Assembly: GCA_963823245.1 (NCBI GenBank) | Contig: CAWGKQ010000007.1 | Coordinates: 186,001-250,000, forward strand | Length of the DNA: 64,000 bases | Reading direction: 5' to 3' | Source: JAWVFM01 sp963823245 | Lineage (GTDB): Bacteria > Actinomycetota > Thermoleophilia > Solirubrobacterales > 70-9 | Shown: piece by piece, positions 26,236 to 34,520 of the stretch | Layout of the letters: every line of letters starts with the position of its first letter | Position numbering within the stretch: the stretch's first letter is position 1 | Translations under genes and position numbers: made by a program | Notes under the pieces: generated by a model | Database searches by the model: none | The model's input: only the letters and a program-made list of their open reading frames with translations | Told to the model about the DNA's origin: nothing

Positions 26236-26901
26236 TTGGACGCCGGCTTCATCCTGATCATTGCCTGGCTCGGGCTCTTCGATTCCCTCAACCCAGTAAC
26301 GATCGCCGTCGCGGCCATGCTCGCCGCAACCGACCGTCCGGTTCGGCGTCTGGCCGGATTCGTGGCCGGCATCTTCTCCGTTTACCTGCTCGGGGGACTC
26401 GTCCTCACTCTCGGGCCCGGCGAGCTGCTCGACACCCTTAGCCATGGACCCGGAGGGGAGACCCTCCGACACGTCGTCCTGCTCGTCGTCGGGGTGGCAG
26501 CGATCGGATTCGGCTCTTGGGTGCTAGCCCATCGCAAGGCAGGTCAGCGGATGATGCCCGACCTGACGATCGGGTCGCGATCAGCCTTCGCGCTTGGCGC
26601 AGCGATGACCTTCGTCGACCTTCCGACGGCATTCCCATACTTCGGAGCGATCGCCGCTATCGTCGCAAGGGGGGTAGGCGCTCCGAGTGCAGTCGCACTC
26701 CTCGTGCTCTTCAACCTCATGTACGTGCTGCCGCTCCTGCTGATGCTGGCCGCCGCCGGCGCACTCCACGAGCGGGCCGCGCCCACCTTCGTTCGGGCGA
26801 GGGACGTCGTCTCCCGCTGGTCCCCGGTGGTGCTGGCGCTGGTGACCGTCATCGTCGGCATCGTCCTGGGGGTGGCCGGCATCCGGGGCCTCGCCGATTA
26901 A
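26236..26901 (+). CDS. GAP/Sap-family (LysE-like) membrane protein
   Basis: 221 residues with about six transmembrane helices: IAWLGLFDSLNPVTIAVAAM, FVAGIFSVYLLGGLVLTLGP, TFVDLPTAFPYFGAIAAIVA, LFNLMYVLPLLLMLAAAGAL. This is the pattern of GAP-family proteins (Sap, sulfolipid/glycopeptidolipid-addressing proteins) of actinobacteria, thought to help move glycolipids. TTG 26236 is the best start, with no strong ribosome-binding site. Follows the P-ATPase relic; not obviously in an operon. Confidence 0.8.
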   Translation: MDAGFILIIAWLGLFDSLNPVTIAVAAMLAATDRPVRRLAGFVAGIFSVYLLGGLVLTLGPGELLDTLSHGPGGETLRHVVLLVVGVAAIGFGSWVLAHRKAGQRMMPDLTIGSRSAFALGAAMTFVDLPTAFPYFGAIAAIVARGVGAPSAVALLVLFNLMYVLPLLLMLAAAGALHERAAPTFVRARDVVSRWSPVVLALVTVIVGIVLGVAGIRGLAD

Positions 26902-26945
26902 GGACGGTCGGCCCTTTCCCGCCCCCCCGACGCATGCTGCTCAGG

Positions 26946-26965
26946 CGGTGTCGCAGGAGAACATC
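26946..26965 (+). repeat. NTF2-like cassette start remnant
   Basis: GCGGTGTCGCAGGAGAACAT, the MSQEN start motif with GTG for ATG. The downstream frame (IRTDGSDAARLGRM) shows no family body. Isolated cassette 5' end. Confidence 0.55.
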
Positions 26966-27041
26966 CGGACCGACGGCAGTGACGCTGCCCGATTGGGCAG
27001 AATGGCGGTGCTTCTTATGTCGCTCCGTCCACGAGCACGCG

Positions 27042-27069
27042 AATAACGCGCGAACGCGCGCGCGTTATT
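27042..27069. repeat. Perfect 11-bp inverted repeat
   Basis: AATAACGCGCG-aacgcg-CGCGCGTTATT. No U-run follows, so a terminator is uncertain; it could be an operator or cruciform. Just downstream (27110-27160) a short frame encodes SRRQLYERYGDYN-stop, a possible relic gene end. Confidence 0.6.
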
Positions 27070-27160
27070 GGGCGCAGCCGGGGTCCGCGCCGTTTGTCAC
27101 CACGGCTGATGCGAAATCAGTCGCCGCCAGCTCTACGAACGCTACGGCGACTACAACTGA

Positions 27161-27472
27161 TCACTGGCGCGCGACTGGCACACACCTTTCGATTTGCAGG
27201 GGGATTAGGTCGTCTGACTCACCCTCTCGAAAGAGGTAACCATCGGCCGCACGGCGCTGCAGCATTCGCTGGGCCGCCCGGTTGTCGATCTGCAATCGCT
27301 GCGCGATCTCTGGTGCCGATAGCGGCCCCTCGGTCAGGAGTTCCAGCGCCCAGATGGTGTTCGTTACCCGGCAGGGCCGAGGATCAGGGGCAGTCAGTGG
27401 CCGACCGCGGCGCTTCGCGAGGGCCGACCACTGGAGTGCCTGGCTGGGAGGGTGCTCGGAGTTCGTCATCAC
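27161..27472 (-). CDS. Small winged-helix DNA-binding protein
   Basis: 103 residues. Centre forms an HTH: ALELLTEGPLSAPEIAQRLQ then IDNRAAQRMLQRRAADGYLF, like IclR/MarR/GntR-type N-terminal domains without a ligand domain. ATG 27472 or the adjacent in-frame ATG may be used. Likely a repressor of nearby or mobile genes; the inverted repeat at 27042 is 90 bp beyond its 3' end, and no operator is evident at its promoter. Confidence 0.65.
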   Translation of the reverse strand: MMTNSEHPPSQALQWSALAKRRGRPLTAPDPRPCRVTNTIWALELLTEGPLSAPEIAQRLQIDNRAAQRMLQRRAADGYLFREGESDDLIPLQIERCVPVARQ

Positions 27473-27635
27473 GCAGCGGTCTTAGTCGAGCGCCAAGCGC
27501 TCGTCCAGGATGAATAGCTCAGGTTGGTCAAGGGCTAGTCGCTGCGCTATGCGACGATGGTGCTTGCGGTTGGCCATCACTTGGCTTTAGGGTGGGCGGC
27601 CCGCTTGCAGGTCGCAACCACTTGGGAGGGTGTTG

Positions 27636-28241
27636 GTGCAGGACACCACGTGCCATATGTCGATTTCGCTTGACGGCTTCGTCGCCGGGCCAGAGCAGAG
27701 TCGCGAGGACCCGCTGGGCAAGCGCGGGAGGGAGTTGCACGGCTGGCACCTGGGCGACGAGCGCGCCAACGAGGCCGACGAGATGGCGGCCGGCTGGCTT
27801 ATGCGCCCGCGTGGCGCCTACCTAATGGGTCGCAACATGTTCGGGCCGATCCGCGGTGAGTGGGAGGAGGACTGGCGCGGGTGGTGGGGACCTGAGCCGC
27901 CTTACCACGCTCCGGTGTTCGTGCTCACCCATTACGCTCGCGAGCCGATCGAGATGGACGGCGGGACGACCTTCCATTTCGTCACCGGCGGGTTCGACGC
28001 CGCCTACGCGCAGGCGCGCGAGACCGCTGGCGATAACGGCGTGGACATCGCGGGGGGCGCCTCGACCGTGCGGCAGGCGCTTATCGCCGGGGCCGTCGAC
28101 GAGCTCACGCTCGACATCGCCCCGGTCTTGCTCGGGTCCGGCGAGCGGATCTTCGACGGCGTCGAGTCCCTCGGCATGGAGCCGGTAGAGGTGCTGCATT
28201 CGCCGCTGGCCACGCACATCCGGTATCGCCGGGCGGGCTAG
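27636..28241 (+). CDS. Dihydrofolate reductase-fold (RibD C-terminal) family protein
   Basis: About 201 residues: CHMSISLDGFVAGPEQSRED, PRGAYLMGRNMFGPIRGEW, VFVLTHYAREPIEMDGGTTF, VDIAGGASTVRQALIAGAVD, DELTLDIAPVLLGSGERIFD. These are the motifs of the stand-alone RibD_C/DHFR-like reductases that use NADPH; the substrate is usually unknown. Three in-frame starts (GTG 27630, TTG 27633, GTG 27636) follow GGGAGGG; 27636 has the best spacing. Single gene inside the tRNA-Ser island. Confidence 0.88.
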   Translation: MQDTTCHMSISLDGFVAGPEQSREDPLGKRGRELHGWHLGDERANEADEMAAGWLMRPRGAYLMGRNMFGPIRGEWEEDWRGWWGPEPPYHAPVFVLTHYAREPIEMDGGTTFHFVTGGFDAAYAQARETAGDNGVDIAGGASTVRQALIAGAVDELTLDIAPVLLGSGERIFDGVESLGMEPVEVLHSPLATHIRYRRAG

Positions 28242-28344
28242 AGCCGGTGGTCCCTCACCCGGCCCCGCCACCGCCCAGAACGAGCCCAGCCGCGTTCGGG
28301 CCGTGTTCTCCTGCACGAATGAGGCGTCGATGTAGTGCAGAGAT

Positions 28345-28372
28345 TCGCGAGGTTCGAATCCACCCTCTCCGC
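28345..28372 (+). repeat. tRNA-Ser T-arm/acceptor remnant
   Basis: GAGGTTCGAATCCACCCTCTCCGCT resembles the 3' end of tRNA-Ser(GGA), here on the plus strand and missing a base in the T-stem. No other tRNA part is present. The surrounding gene-free stretch 28242-28591 shows nothing else I can support, except the ribosome-binding site at 28580 of the next gene. Confidence 0.5.
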
Positions 28373-28591
28373 TGCGAGCGTAGATTCGGTTTGATCAAGA
28401 GGTAGAGGGCGGCGCCCGAATCAAGCGTCCCCGCGCGGGATGGAGGGGCGGGGAACGCGTCGTGATACCCCTCGTGCGACCCGGCACGGGTCTCTCGAAA
28501 GTGCCTGACAAAGCGACGCGCGCTTCGTTCTTAGGTCGAGATCGCTCAACGGCGGGTAGAGCCGTGCTCGCGAGAGCTAGGAGGTAAAGAG

Positions 28592-29008
28592 ATGAACAGG
28601 ATCAAAGCGATGCAGCGGGTGCTTACTCTGGTCGCAGCGGCGTCTTCGCTGGCGTTCGCCGGTGTCGTGGCGGTGGCCGCGGCGCATACCGTCAGGCACG
28701 CGACGACGGTGACGATCCACGTGAAGAAGGGGAGCACCCACAAGCCCGGCAGCTTCGACGGAAAGGTCTCCTCCGACACCTCGCGATGCGAGGTTGGTAG
28801 GACCGTCGCGGTCAGGATGGGCGAGACGACGACGGTGCTGGTCGGCACCGCCACCACCGACGCCAAGGGCAACTGGGCCCTTCAGCTCACCGGTCCAGCG
28901 CAGCCGGGCAGCTACCACGCGGTGGCGAGGCGGAAGGTCCTCCGCAAGAACAGCCACCATGTGCACATCTGCAAGAAGGGCATCTCGCCATCGGTGACCG
29001 TTAAGTAG
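28592..29008 (+). CDS. Secreted protein of unknown function
   Basis: 138 residues from ATG 28592 with AGGAGG upstream. Signal peptide 1-31 (VLTLVAAASSLAFAGVVAVA). The mature part is basic, with a possible beta-sandwich of the carboxypeptidase-regulatory type (TTVLVGTATTDAKGNWALQL, PGSYHAVARRKVLRKNSHHV) and two cysteines (RCEVGR, HICKKG). Likely extracellular. Its stop lies 10 bp before the attR copy, so it is the last gene of the island. Confidence 0.75.
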   Translation: MNRIKAMQRVLTLVAAASSLAFAGVVAVAAAHTVRHATTVTIHVKKGSTHKPGSFDGKVSSDTSRCEVGRTVAVRMGETTTVLVGTATTDAKGNWALQLTGPAQPGSYHAVARRKVLRKNSHHVHICKKGISPSVTVK

Positions 29009-29018
29009 ACCGCCGCAA

Positions 29019-29080
29019 GTCTCGAAAACCGTTTCGGGCCATTTCGGTCCGACGAGGGTTCGAATCCCTCCCCCTCCGCT
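29019..29080. repeat. attR-like direct repeat: 3' half of tRNA-Ser(CGA)
   Basis: 62 bp identical to 8308-8369, starting at the anticodon loop and ending just after the tRNA. No 5' half precedes it, so it is not a functional tRNA. Right boundary of the ~20.7 kb island. Confidence 0.9.
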
Positions 29081-29154
29081 TATAGAGCCGAATCTGGCTC
29101 AACCAAGGGCTTTCCGACTGGTTCGGGTTGGCTGGAGCGCCGGGGCTGGGCCAC

Positions 29155-29215
29155 CGCCTGAGACCGCTCAAGACCGCCTGAATCAGGGGCGGACTGTCGC
29201 GCAACTGTCGCGCAC
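29155..29215 (-). pseudogene. Integrase 3'-end relic (copy C)
   Basis: Third copy of the coding motif; the minus strand reads CATVARQSAPDSGGLERSQA, with open frame further upstream (SMTYENWPETNVNGL). It lies 75 bp past the attR copy, as copy A lies 77 bp past the tRNA, so a second element of the same kind was once integrated in tandem (inference). Confidence 0.5.
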
Positions 29216-29362
29216 AGCCCATTGACATTTGTTTCGGGCCAATTCTCGTAGGTCATCGAGACGTGCGGGAGCGGCAACGGCAGGGGTAGAGTCGGCTCCC
29301 GGGACACGCGATCGACAAATGAAGGACGGCCGCGCATCCGACTCGACCCAAGGAGGGACCAA

Positions 29363-29941
29363 ATGCTGGAAAGAGTTCGGCGCCTTCCGACGCCGGCATT
29401 CGTGATCTCGGTTATCGCCCTGATCGTGGCGGTCGGCGGCGGCACCTACGCTCTCGCCGCCCTCAACCGCGGCAAGGTCAAGAACATCTCCAGGCGCCAG
29501 GCGAACCAGCAGATCAGGAAGAAGGCGCCCGGCCTTTCCGTACTGCACGCGCAGAGCGCCGATACGGCCACGAACGCCGGCAACGCGATCAACCTCGATG
29601 GCAAGCCCGCGTCCGACTATCGCCTGCACTGCCCCGGCAACCTCGATCGGGCCGGGGATCTCTGCTTCGAGGTCGATCTGCGACCGGCGGCCCTTTACCC
29701 GGACGCGCTCAAGGCCTGTGCTCTCGACCAGCGCCGCCTGCCCAACGACGGCGAGTTGGCGCTCGTCTACGACCATCTCAGTGCCAGCCAGCCGTACGAG
29801 TGGACCGTGGGCCGCTTCACCGATAACGGTGCATCACTGGCCACCGTGCTCGGACAGAACTCGTCTCGCCAACTCCTTCCGACAGCCAACACGACCAATT
29901 CCGCCACGGTCTTTCGCTGCGTGACCACGGTGACCAACTGA
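29363..29941 (+). CDS. Secreted or membrane-anchored protein with Ala-Asp-Thr-rich stretch
   Basis: 192 residues, ATG 29363 preceded by AGGAGGGA. One N-terminal helix (TPAFVISVIALIVAVGGGTY), a basic segment (RGKVKNISRRQANQQIRKKA), then SADTATNAGNAINLDGKPAS and a C-terminal domain with four cysteines (LHCPGN, LCFEVD, ACALDQRR, FRCVTT). This layout recurs in many Thermoleophilia exported proteins; function unknown. The C-terminal part could be a small lectin-like or jelly-roll domain (weak inference). Confidence 0.75.
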   Translation: MLERVRRLPTPAFVISVIALIVAVGGGTYALAALNRGKVKNISRRQANQQIRKKAPGLSVLHAQSADTATNAGNAINLDGKPASDYRLHCPGNLDRAGDLCFEVDLRPAALYPDALKACALDQRRLPNDGELALVYDHLSASQPYEWTVGRFTDNGASLATVLGQNSSRQLLPTANTTNSATVFRCVTTVTN

Positions 29942-30319
29942 GGATGGCCTAGCGCGAGACTGCGCGAGCGCAGGCCCTGCTTTTCGAGGAGCCCCACCGA
30001 AGTCCGAGGAATACGCGCGGGGCAACTCCGGCCTCGCCGCCTACCGGTCTATGTTTCGGGCCGATTCCGGTAGCCGGTGCCCCGGTCGCGCAGCGCGAAC
30101 GCGCCCGCAGCCCGGAGTACAGGATCATCGGCAGCGACGGGAAGCCGGAAGCGTGGCTCAGCACCGGTCCCGCGCGCGCGTGAACTAAGACGAGCCAAGC
30201 CAAGGGTGGTCGCCGTCTCGGCGGCGGCCACCTAGGGCAAACCCTGGCTCAGCTCAGCACGGCTACGCGAGTCGCGCCTCCACACCGCGTCGCTGGAAGG
30301 GGAGAATTGCGTCCGACGA
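29942..30319. other. Gene-free stretch
   Basis: About 380 bp with no supported gene, tRNA or repeat. Open frames here lack family features. Confidence 0.5.
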
Positions 30320-30754
30320 TCAGGCGCTTTCGGCCGTGCGCTTCAGATTCTCTAGCCAGGCCCGCAGCGATCCGTCGAGAGCGCTTTGCAGCGTCTCCAC
30401 CTGATCATCAACCGGTTCGCCCTCCCACGACTCCTCGGTGCGAACGAGCACCCCATTGCCCCTCGGTTCCAGCGACCAGACGTGAACGGCGCTGATCCCC
30501 TGTGCCGGACCGCCCCACACGATCCGGCGCGGAGCGTCGACCTCCTCGACGGTCGAGGTGATGTCGAGACCAGCGGTCTGCCAACGAAAGACGGAGCCCA
30601 CCTCGAGCTGGCCCTCGCTCTCCGCCCCGTCGACGTCCGGCTGCCAAGAGGGCCAGGCTGCGACGTCGATCTGGATTTTCCAGATCGTCTCGATGGGCGC
30701 GTCGATGAGGATCTCGTCCCGGGTGATGACTGGCGCGGCGCTGTTGATTTCCAT
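30320..30754 (-). CDS. SRPBCC family protein
   Basis: 144 residues from ATG 30754, which follows GGAGGA. The START-like pattern is clear: ITRDEILIDAPIETIWKIQI, DVAAWPSWQPDVDGAESEGQ, FRWQTAGLDITSTVEEVDAP, RTEESWEGEPVDDQVETLQS. Such proteins bind small hydrophobic ligands in a helix-grip cavity (polyketide cyclase/dehydrase-like). The ligand is unknown. About 100 bp after the ZIP transporter gene on the same strand. Confidence 0.85.
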   Translation of the reverse strand: MEINSAAPVITRDEILIDAPIETIWKIQIDVAAWPSWQPDVDGAESEGQLEVGSVFRWQTAGLDITSTVEEVDAPRRIVWGGPAQGISAVHVWSLEPRGNGVLVRTEESWEGEPVDDQVETLQSALDGSLRAWLENLKRTAESA

Positions 30755-30855
30755 CCAGTCCTCCGTGTCGCCGTTTCCGCCTATCAGTATCACCAGGCAT
30801 CCGCCTGTTCGACCGACGGCCGAGACAGCTGTGAGCGAGCCGCGAACTCGGGGAG

Positions 30856-31581
30856 CTAGGTGTTTGAGAGCGCCGCGGCAACGGCGAAACCGACTACCGT
30901 GAGCAGGCCTGCGCGTCGCCCTGCCTTGATGCGTGCCTCCGGGATCATCGAGTCGATCAGCATTACCAGCAGCGCTCCAGCGGCGAAACCGTCGACTACA
31001 GCTTGGAACTCGCCGGAGATTGAGTTGGCGATCGCATAGCCGAGGACGGTGGCCAGAGTGCAGACGAGCCCTACAGCCAGGAACAACCGGACGATCTTCT
31101 CCCTCGGCGTTCCCGCTGCACTCATGTCGGCGGCCGAGCCGATCCCCTCTGGGAGGTTGGAGACGAAGATCGCCACAAGCAGCGCGACGCTGACGCTTTG
31201 ACCACCGGCAAGTCCAACTCCAAGGACGAGTTGCTCGGGAACGCCGTCGAGAAATGAGCCGAGAGCGAGGCCGACACCCGCATCCTCGCCGCTCCTTCTA
31301 CCCGCCTTGCCAGGGCCGGCCCGGGTGCGGCGCGCGATCAAACCATCGCCGAGGTAGTAGGTAAGTGCACCCAGGGCGAGTCCGGCCGCAACGGCGCCGG
31401 GGCTACCGACGTGAATCCCTTCCTCGGCCAGTTCAAAGCTGACCGCACTAATCAGCGCTCCGGCACCGAAGGCCAGGATCAGGCCGATCATCGTCGCGGG
31501 CCATCCTCGAGCAAAGGCCAGGAAGACGCCAAGAACGAGTGAGGAAGCTGCAAGAGCGCCCCAACCCAAGGCCGCCGCCAT
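30856..31581 (-). CDS. ZIP-family divalent metal transporter
   Basis: 241 residues with about eight helices: GLILAFGAGALISAVSFELA, LALGSFLDGVPEQLVLGVGL, LLVAIFVSNLPEGIGSAADM, LFLAVGLVCTLATVLGYAIA, LLVMLIDSMIPEARI. The paired DGVPE and SNLPEG motifs in helices IV-V correspond to the ZIP metal site (usually HNxPEG/HxxxE). The variant ligands suggest altered metal preference (inference). Inner membrane; imports Zn or Fe in known members. Confidence 0.82.
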   Translation of the reverse strand: MAAALGWGALAASSLVLGVFLAFARGWPATMIGLILAFGAGALISAVSFELAEEGIHVGSPGAVAAGLALGALTYYLGDGLIARRTRAGPGKAGRRSGEDAGVGLALGSFLDGVPEQLVLGVGLAGGQSVSVALLVAIFVSNLPEGIGSAADMSAAGTPREKIVRLFLAVGLVCTLATVLGYAIANSISGEFQAVVDGFAAGALLVMLIDSMIPEARIKAGRRAGLLTVVGFAVAAALSNT

Positions 31582-32194
31582 CTCAGATCCTTTGGCCGGG
31601 CGAAACTTGCATCGAGACTCCTTCTCAGCGGGGCCTCATGAGCCTATTCCCATCCGTCTGGGCCACCTAAGGAACACCCCTTTGGACAATGCTTTCCGGG
31701 CGATGTCGCGGAAGGAATGTGCTGAATATGCGAGCGCTCGCGCGGGGTTGTCTGCCAAAGAATCGGGGTGTTTCATCGGTCTAGGAGAGGGGTCTCGGCA
31801 AAGCCGGGCACGATCCGGGCAACCCACTTCAAAGGAGGAAGGCGGGCTCGAGAAGTAGCGCTTCGGACGAAACGCGGCACTCGGGCTTGCCAGGCTCGCC
31901 CGCTGATTTTTCGAGCTGCTGGCCAACCCCACTCAGGGATCGGGGACCGGCCGCCGATCAGCCGTGTTCACGACGTGTCGGGTCAGGACACCTAGTCGCC
32001 TGGGACGGCGCGGTAGACGCAAATTTGCACCGGCGACCTTTCGGCCCCAGCCCGAAAGATCCAGCGCAGCTCAAGCCTATGCGTTCTGATCAAGCCGTCT
32101 CAGGCCCTGTGAGGTATCTGGGTTTCGCTCAGATTGGACCCCGAAATGGACCCCGTCCCTCGGCGAGGACAGGAAGACCGCCGCGCATTCATCG
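31582..32194. other. Gene-free stretch with mobile-element debris
   Basis: About 610 bp without a supported gene. Near 31703 GGGCGATGTCGC resembles the start motif of the NTF2-like cassettes but nothing of the family follows. Near 32100-32160 the minus strand has an open end (GSISGSNLSETQIPHRA-stop) that may be a recombinase tail, unproven. Confidence 0.4.
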
Positions 32195-32929
32195 CTACGC
32201 GATGACGTCTGGCCCCAGCCCGCTCAGCGAGTCGACGACGGCCGACGCCAGCGCAAGTGCCTGCTCGTCCGGCGGAAACTCCCGGTTCGGGACCGCGATC
32301 ACGCTCATCCCGGCGGCCGCGGCCGCACGCAATCCGTTCGTCGAGTCCTCGATTGCCGCACAGGACCGCGGCGCCACCTCGAGCCGCCGTGCCGTCTCCA
32401 GGTAGACATTGGGCGCGGGCTTTCCGTGGGCCACCTCCTCGGAGGAGACGGTTGCGGCGAACAGGAAGCTCATCCCGGCGAGCTCGAGAACGAGATCGAT
32501 GATCGGACGGTTGGCCGACGAGGCGAGACCGAGCGGCCACCGGCCGGCCAGCCGCCGCACCGCCTCTCGAGCGCCGGGAAAGAGGGGCAGGCGGCGGCGG
32601 TAGAGGTCCTCGAGCCTTGCGACGACGAGGATCGAGATCTCCTGCGGCTCCAGCCGGACCCCGAGCTCCTCGTGCATGTAGTGCGACCACTCGATCGAGC
32701 TCATGCCCATCATCGCGCGAGGGGCCTCATCCGTCCATCGGCCGCCTCTCTCGACGGTCAGCTCCCGGCGGGCTGCGTTCCAAACACCCTCGGAGTCGAT
32801 GAGGACACCGTCGAGGTCGAAGATGACGGCGTCGACGGCTACCGCTGGTAGCCCTCGACCGTCTTGGAATCGCGCACCTGGGCGCGATCGGGGTCGGCAC
32901 CCGCCCCACGGAGGGCGCGGCGCTGGCAC
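32195..32929 (-). CDS. HAD-superfamily hydrolase (beta-phosphoglucomutase-like)
   Basis: The family part begins at about 32844: VDAVIFDLDGVLIDSEGVWN (motif I DxDG), ASSANRPIIDLVLELAG (motif II Ser), GKPAPNVYLETARRL (motif III Lys), AAIEDSTNGLRAAAAAGMSV (motif IV). About 215 residues, subfamily with helical cap. Acts on small phosphorylated sugars or metabolites. The nearest in-frame ATG (32929) is too far upstream and overlaps the DUF2630-like end, so the true start is unclear. Part of the long minus-strand stress/redox operon. Confidence 0.87.
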   Translation of the reverse strand: MPAPRPPWGGCRPRSRPGARFQDGRGLPAVAVDAVIFDLDGVLIDSEGVWNAARRELTVERGGRWTDEAPRAMMGMSSIEWSHYMHEELGVRLEPQEISILVVARLEDLYRRRLPLFPGAREAVRRLAGRWPLGLASSANRPIIDLVLELAGMSFLFAATVSSEEVAHGKPAPNVYLETARRLEVAPRSCAAIEDSTNGLRAAAAAGMSVIAVPNREFPPDEQALALASAVVDSLSGLGPDVIA

Positions 32930-33105
32930 AGAAGGTCCCAGCAGCGGTCGAGCTCAATCGAACCGCAATCGAGCCCTCGCCCACGGCTGACGCGGCGCGG
33001 TTTATCGAGCCGGCGTGGACGTCGCCGACGGCGAAGATGCCCTGCAATCAGGATAGAAGCGCCGAGTCGCTCGATGCGGTCGGCGATGCTCTCGTCGGCG
33101 GTCAT
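32839..33105 (-). pseudogene. DUF2630 gene with a thioredoxin-reductase tail inserted in its middle
   Basis: From ATG 33105 it begins like DUF2630 (MTADESIADRIERLGASI) and ends like DUF2630 (ELDRCWDLLCQRRALRGAGA, then VRDSKTVEGYQR-stop). Between them, in another frame, 33047-32960 encodes GIFAVGDVHAGSINRAASAV plus GEGSIAVRL, the FAD-binding C-terminus of a thioredoxin reductase-like protein such as the one at 36392. The middle of DUF2630 is lost. A chimera produced by deletion/recombination, or an assembly artefact. Confidence 0.65.
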
Positions 33106-33190
33106 CGAAGCGATCCTATTCCCTTGCAGGGATCGCACAAGCTGGCCCTCGCGGGCGCTGAATGTCTCGTTGACGGGGTCTCGAGCGCTC

Positions 33191-34520
33191 TCAGCTGAGC
33201 TGAGATTCGCTCAGTTCGGTATCGCCACCGGTACCACTGTCGGAGCCGTCGGCGGGGTTCGCGTCGTGCGCGCCTGGCTCGATCGGATGCCCTGGAAGGT
33301 GCCAGCGGCGCGGCCTGATCAAGCCCTCGGCGTCCTCGGGTCCCCGGAGCCGGGCGTGTACGGCCGCCCCGGCGGCGGGCCCTCCAGCACCGGCTCGGAT
33401 ATCTCCCACAGGCGCTCGATCGCATCCGAAGTCGTGAACAACGTTCGATCCCCGACCATGACGTCGTGGATCAGGCGCTCGTAGGGCTCGAGGGCCTGCT
33501 CCGGCCCGCCGAAGGCGGTCGAATAGCTGAAGCTCATCCGAGCCTCACCGAGACTGAGGCTGGGTCCGGGAACCTTCGCCAGGAAGCTCGCCGAGATGCT
33601 GGCAGGGTCACCGAGCTCGAAGGTCAGGTGATCGAACCCGAACGACTCGGCGACGTAGCGGCAGTGGAACGGGAACATCCTGCGCGGCGGCTGGTTGAAG
33701 GCGATCGTCAAGAGGTGCTGGCCCTCGGCGAGGCGCTTGCCGGTGCGCAGGTAGAACGGCACGCCGGCCCAGCGCCAGTTGTCGACGTGGACCCGAAGCG
33801 CGACGAACGTCTCGGTGTCGGAGTCGATGCGACCCCGTCCTGGTCAAGGTGGCCCCGGTACTGGCCGCGGACGACGTCGCCGGGCCGTAGCGGGGACATC
33901 GAGGCGAACACCTTGTTCTTCTCCGGGACGAGACTTCGCGCGTCGAGTGAGGTAGGCGGCTCCATCGCCACGAACCGAGAATCTGGAAGAGGTGGGTGAC
34001 GACCATGTCGCGGAACGCCCCGGTGGGCTCGTAGAAGTCCGCCCGCATCTCGAGCCCCAGTGTCTCCGGGACGTCGATCTGGAGTGGTAGGTCGCGGACG
34101 ACCGCGGCCGCGGCCGCCTGCGGAAGGGAGAGGTAGTGCAGCACCCGCGGCGAGCCGCCGATCTCTTCGCGCGCCCGATCGACTGCGCGCTTCAGCTCGC
34201 CCAGGCCGTCGCCGATCCTCGCTGCCTCGAGCGACGCAGCGAAGGTCTCCCAGCCCTCCGGCGGCGTCAGCTCGCGCCCGAACTCATCCACCGCGTCGTG
34301 GGAGAGGCGTCGAAAGGATTCGTCGGTGATCGCGCCGCGAGAGGCGCCGATGATGCGAAACCGCTCGGGCATGAGGCCGGCAGACGCGAGACGGAAATAT
34401 GCCCGGCAGGAGCTTTCGCTTCGCGAGGTCGCCGGTGGCTCCGAAGAGGACGATCACATGATCGGCCGGGGTGTGATCGCCGGCCGCGGAGACCTGCCCG
34501 GTCGAGGTGCCGGCGCTCAC
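33191..34520 (-). pseudogene. zwf: Glucose-6-phosphate 1-dehydrogenase with internal deletion and frameshifts
   Basis: Recognisable start (VIVLFGATGDLAKRKLLPG, NADP site), then FRIIGASRGAITDESFRRLS, then DVPETLGLEMRADFYEPTGA and FRDMVVTHLFQILG, VPFYLRTGKRLAEGQHLLTI, ending GLIRPRRWHLPG. Between VVRDL and QIDVPETLG about 100 residues are missing, including the active-site RIDHYLGKE motif. Frame changes also occur near 34380, 33975, 33835 and 33330. It cannot be an active enzyme as read. ATG 34520 overlaps the flippase stop (ATGA). The enzyme would normally supply NADPH for the nearby reductases. Confidence 0.85.
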
